DNA of 64,000 bases, from the NCBI RefSeq assembly GCF_014650695.1, contig NZ_BMVL01000001.1, forward strand, positions 547,045-611,044. Direction: 5' to 3'. Of the stretch, positions 62,503 to 64,000 are shown piece after piece (the stretch's first letter is position 1; each line of letters begins with the position of its first letter). A program made the position numbers and the translations under genes. Under the pieces are notes generated by a model, which saw only the letters and a program-made list of their open reading frames with translations, searched no databases and was not told the DNA's origin. This stretch comes from Streptomyces avidinii. Its GTDB lineage: Bacteria; Actinomycetota; Actinomycetes; Streptomycetales; Streptomycetaceae.

Positions 62503-63096
62503 ATGCCCCCCGCTGCTGCCGAGCCCCTGACCCCCGAGCGCATCCTCGAAACCACCGAGGAGGTGCTGCGCCGCTTCGGTCCCACCAAGGCGACGGTGGT
62601 GGACGTGGCCCGGGCCCTGGGAGTCAGCCACGGCAGCGTGTACCGGCACTTCCCGTCGAAGGCGGCGCTGCGCGAGGCCGTCACGGACCGCTGGCTCGCC
62701 AGGAGCGTGGTCATGCTGGAGCAGATCACCTCGGCTCCCGCCGAGAGCGCTCCCTCCAAGCTGGAGGCGTGGCTGGAGGCGCTCTTCGAGGCCAAGCGCC
62801 ACAAGGCGGGCGACGACCCGGAGCTGTTCGCCACCTACACCGTGCTGCTCACCGAGAACAGCGGCGTGGTGGACGCACATCTGACGGAGCTGATCGACCA
62901 GCTGGGCCGGATCATCTCCGAGGGCGTCGCAGCCGGCTCGCTCGCCGCCGACGACGTGCCGGCGGCCGCGCGCGCGGTGTTCGACGCCACGGGCCGCTTC
63001 CATGATCCGCAGTATGCGGCGGACTGGCTCTCGCCGACGATCATCACCGAGTTCGAGGCGGTCACCGCCCTCGTGGTCCGGGGCCTGCGCGCCTGA
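62503..63096 (+). CDS. TetR family transcriptional regulator
   Basis: A 197-residue regulator. The N-terminal helix-turn-helix (ILETTEEVLRRFGPTKATVV, DVARALGVSHGSVYRHFPSK, AALREAV) is textbook TetR; the all-helical C-terminal domain is a ligand pocket of YcdC/TetR_C type. It lies 21 bases after the aldo/keto reductase and is probably cotranscribed, repressing the pair through the palindrome in front of the reductase gene. Confidence 0.9.
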   Translation: MPPAAAEPLTPERILETTEEVLRRFGPTKATVVDVARALGVSHGSVYRHFPSKAALREAVTDRWLARSVVMLEQITSAPAESAPSKLEAWLEALFEAKRHKAGDDPELFATYTVLLTENSGVVDAHLTELIDQLGRIISEGVAAGSLAADDVPAAARAVFDATGRFHDPQYAADWLSPTIITEFEAVTALVVRGLRA

Positions 63097-63240
63097 CGCG
63101 GGACGACCCGGCCCCCGGGCCGGAATCGGTCAGTCCGGACAACTTGATGATCATTTGGGGCGCGATGGGGTTGTTCGCGTCCCGTCAATCTCCATACGGT
63201 CCCCCTACCGCACTTCATCAGGCACGCTCCAGGGGGAACC

Positions 63241-63984
63241 TTGTCCACTCCGACCACTCACGACGCACGACCGGCACCTCCGAAGCGCTCGCGCGGCGCC
63301 GCCGCGCTCGGCTGGATCCTGACCATCGGGCTCAACGTGGTCGCGCCGATCATCACGTACAACGTGCTCACCGAGGACCACCACTGGAGCGCGTTCTCCG
63401 CGCTGCTGCTCAGCAGCGCCTGGCCGGTCCTCGACAGCGTCATCAGCCTGGCCTGGCGGCGCAAGCTCGACGAGTTCGCCGTCGTCACCCTGGTCTTCCT
63501 GGTGATCACCGCCGTCGTCTCGCTCGTCGGCGCCCACTCGGCCCGCGCCCTGCTGATCAAGGACTCGGGCGTGACCGGGCTGTTCGGGCTGCTCTGCCTG
63601 GCGACGCTGTTCGCACCGCGCCCGTTGATGTTCTACTTCGGCCGCAAGTTCGCCACCGACGGCACCCCGGAGAGCACCGCCTGGTGGAACGGCCTGTGGC
63701 AGTACGAGGGCTTCCGCACCACGATGAACCGGATGACGCTGGTGTGGGGCCTCGCGTACGTCGCCGAGGCCCTCGTCCGCGTCTTCCTGGCCTACACGCT
63801 GAGCACCGGGACCATGGTGGTGGTCAGCCCGATCATGATCTACGGAGTGCTGGGCGCGCTCGGCGTGTGGACCGCCATGTACGGGAAGCGGTCCCAGGCG
63901 GAGGGCGAGCGTCGCGCGGCCGAGGCGGCAGCCGCGGAGGCCGAGGCGGCAGCCGCGGAGGCCGAGGCGGCAGCCGCCTCCTGA
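63241..63984 (+). CDS. VC0807-like multi-helix membrane protein
   Basis: A 247-residue membrane protein with six to seven helices, resembling the VC0807 family of unknown function (LGWILTIGLNVVAPIITYNV, LLSSAWPVLDSVISLAWRRK, FYFGRKFATD, RMTLVWGLAYVAEALVRVFL, SPIMIYGVLGALGVWTAMYG). The C-terminal 40 residues form a charged tail with an EAEAAAA repeat that varies by slippage. The start is a TTG at 63241 with AGGGGGAACC just before it; no ATG or GTG lies close by in frame. Confidence 0.8.
   Translation: MSTPTTHDARPAPPKRSRGAAALGWILTIGLNVVAPIITYNVLTEDHHWSAFSALLLSSAWPVLDSVISLAWRRKLDEFAVVTLVFLVITAVVSLVGAHSARALLIKDSGVTGLFGLLCLATLFAPRPLMFYFGRKFATDGTPESTAWWNGLWQYEGFRTTMNRMTLVWGLAYVAEALVRVFLAYTLSTGTMVVVSPIMIYGVLGALGVWTAMYGKRSQAEGERRAAEAAAAEAEAAAAEAEAAAAS
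63919..63979 (+). repeat. 21-base tandem repeat at the 3' end of the VC0807-like gene
   Basis: Units at 63919-63939 and 63940-63960 are identical and a third (63961-63979) is nearly complete. They code for AEAAAAE in the cytoplasmic tail. Confidence 0.9.
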
Positions 63985-64000
63985 TCCCGGCCCGCCCCAC

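Overview
The window is chromosomal DNA of a Streptomyces or very close relative. GC content is about 73%, codon third positions are almost all G or C, GTG starts and ATGA/GTGA stop-start overlaps are common, and no plasmid or prophage module is seen. Gene content and order (mbl, heterodimeric ABC exporter, hrdA, nasA, dgt, dnaG, nirBD, ppdK, dus) resemble, from memory and unverified, the core-arm region around SCO2450-SCO2500 of S. coelicolor.

Layout. 1-14 kb: a MarR/oxidoreductase pair, a zinc-ribbon membrane protein, a secreted lipase, an MreB-like protein (mbl) overlapping a GAF histidine-kinase-like gene, an Lrp regulator divergent from a LysE exporter with a huge low-complexity insert, a fused acyl-CoA carboxyltransferase, an AraC/cupin pair, an MFS exporter and a YbdK-type carboxylate-amine ligase. 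14.2-22.1 kb: a three-gene overlapping operon encoding an LCAT-like lipase, an 1825-residue protein (transglutaminase-like peptidase domain, P-loop STAND-type NTPase, about 16 tandem 46-residue TPR-like repeats) and a CHAT-like cysteine peptidase. This is the best candidate for a little-described conflict or defence system. It is followed by a terminator and three tRNA genes (one CAT anticodon, two Asn). 22.8-30.2 kb: YtxH-like protein, FGGY kinase, ABC exporter pair, GNAT, principal-type sigma factor HrdA.

30.3-51.2 kb is dominated by nitrogen assimilation: nasA (nitrate reductase) at one end, and at the other a FAD reductase, nirB and nirD (nitrite reductase), with a sirohydrochlorin chelatase-like gene for the sirohaem cofactor between them. 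GlnR-like half-sites (GTnAC/GAAAC spaced by 6 or 17 bases) lie 22 bases upstream of both nasA and the nir operon. Interspersed are dgt, an FAD ferredoxin-reductase-like gene, dnaG, a lipoprotein/orphan histidine kinase pair, a class F sortase with a probable substrate, a TauE/SafE permease and a ferric-reductase-like flavoprotein. 51-64 kb: PhoX-like secreted phosphatase, a REP-like repeat cluster, an ArsR-type regulator, ppdK, dus, a DHA2 MFS pump, a MarR/DoxX pair, an AKR/TetR pair with a palindromic operator candidate, and a VC0807-like membrane protein.

Decay is visible in at least three places: a frameshifted small membrane protein gene (7.8-8.4 kb), a frame-broken gene between hrdA and nasA, and an SDR dehydrogenase that lost its catalytic segment. 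All functions are inferred from sequence reading alone; no searches were run.
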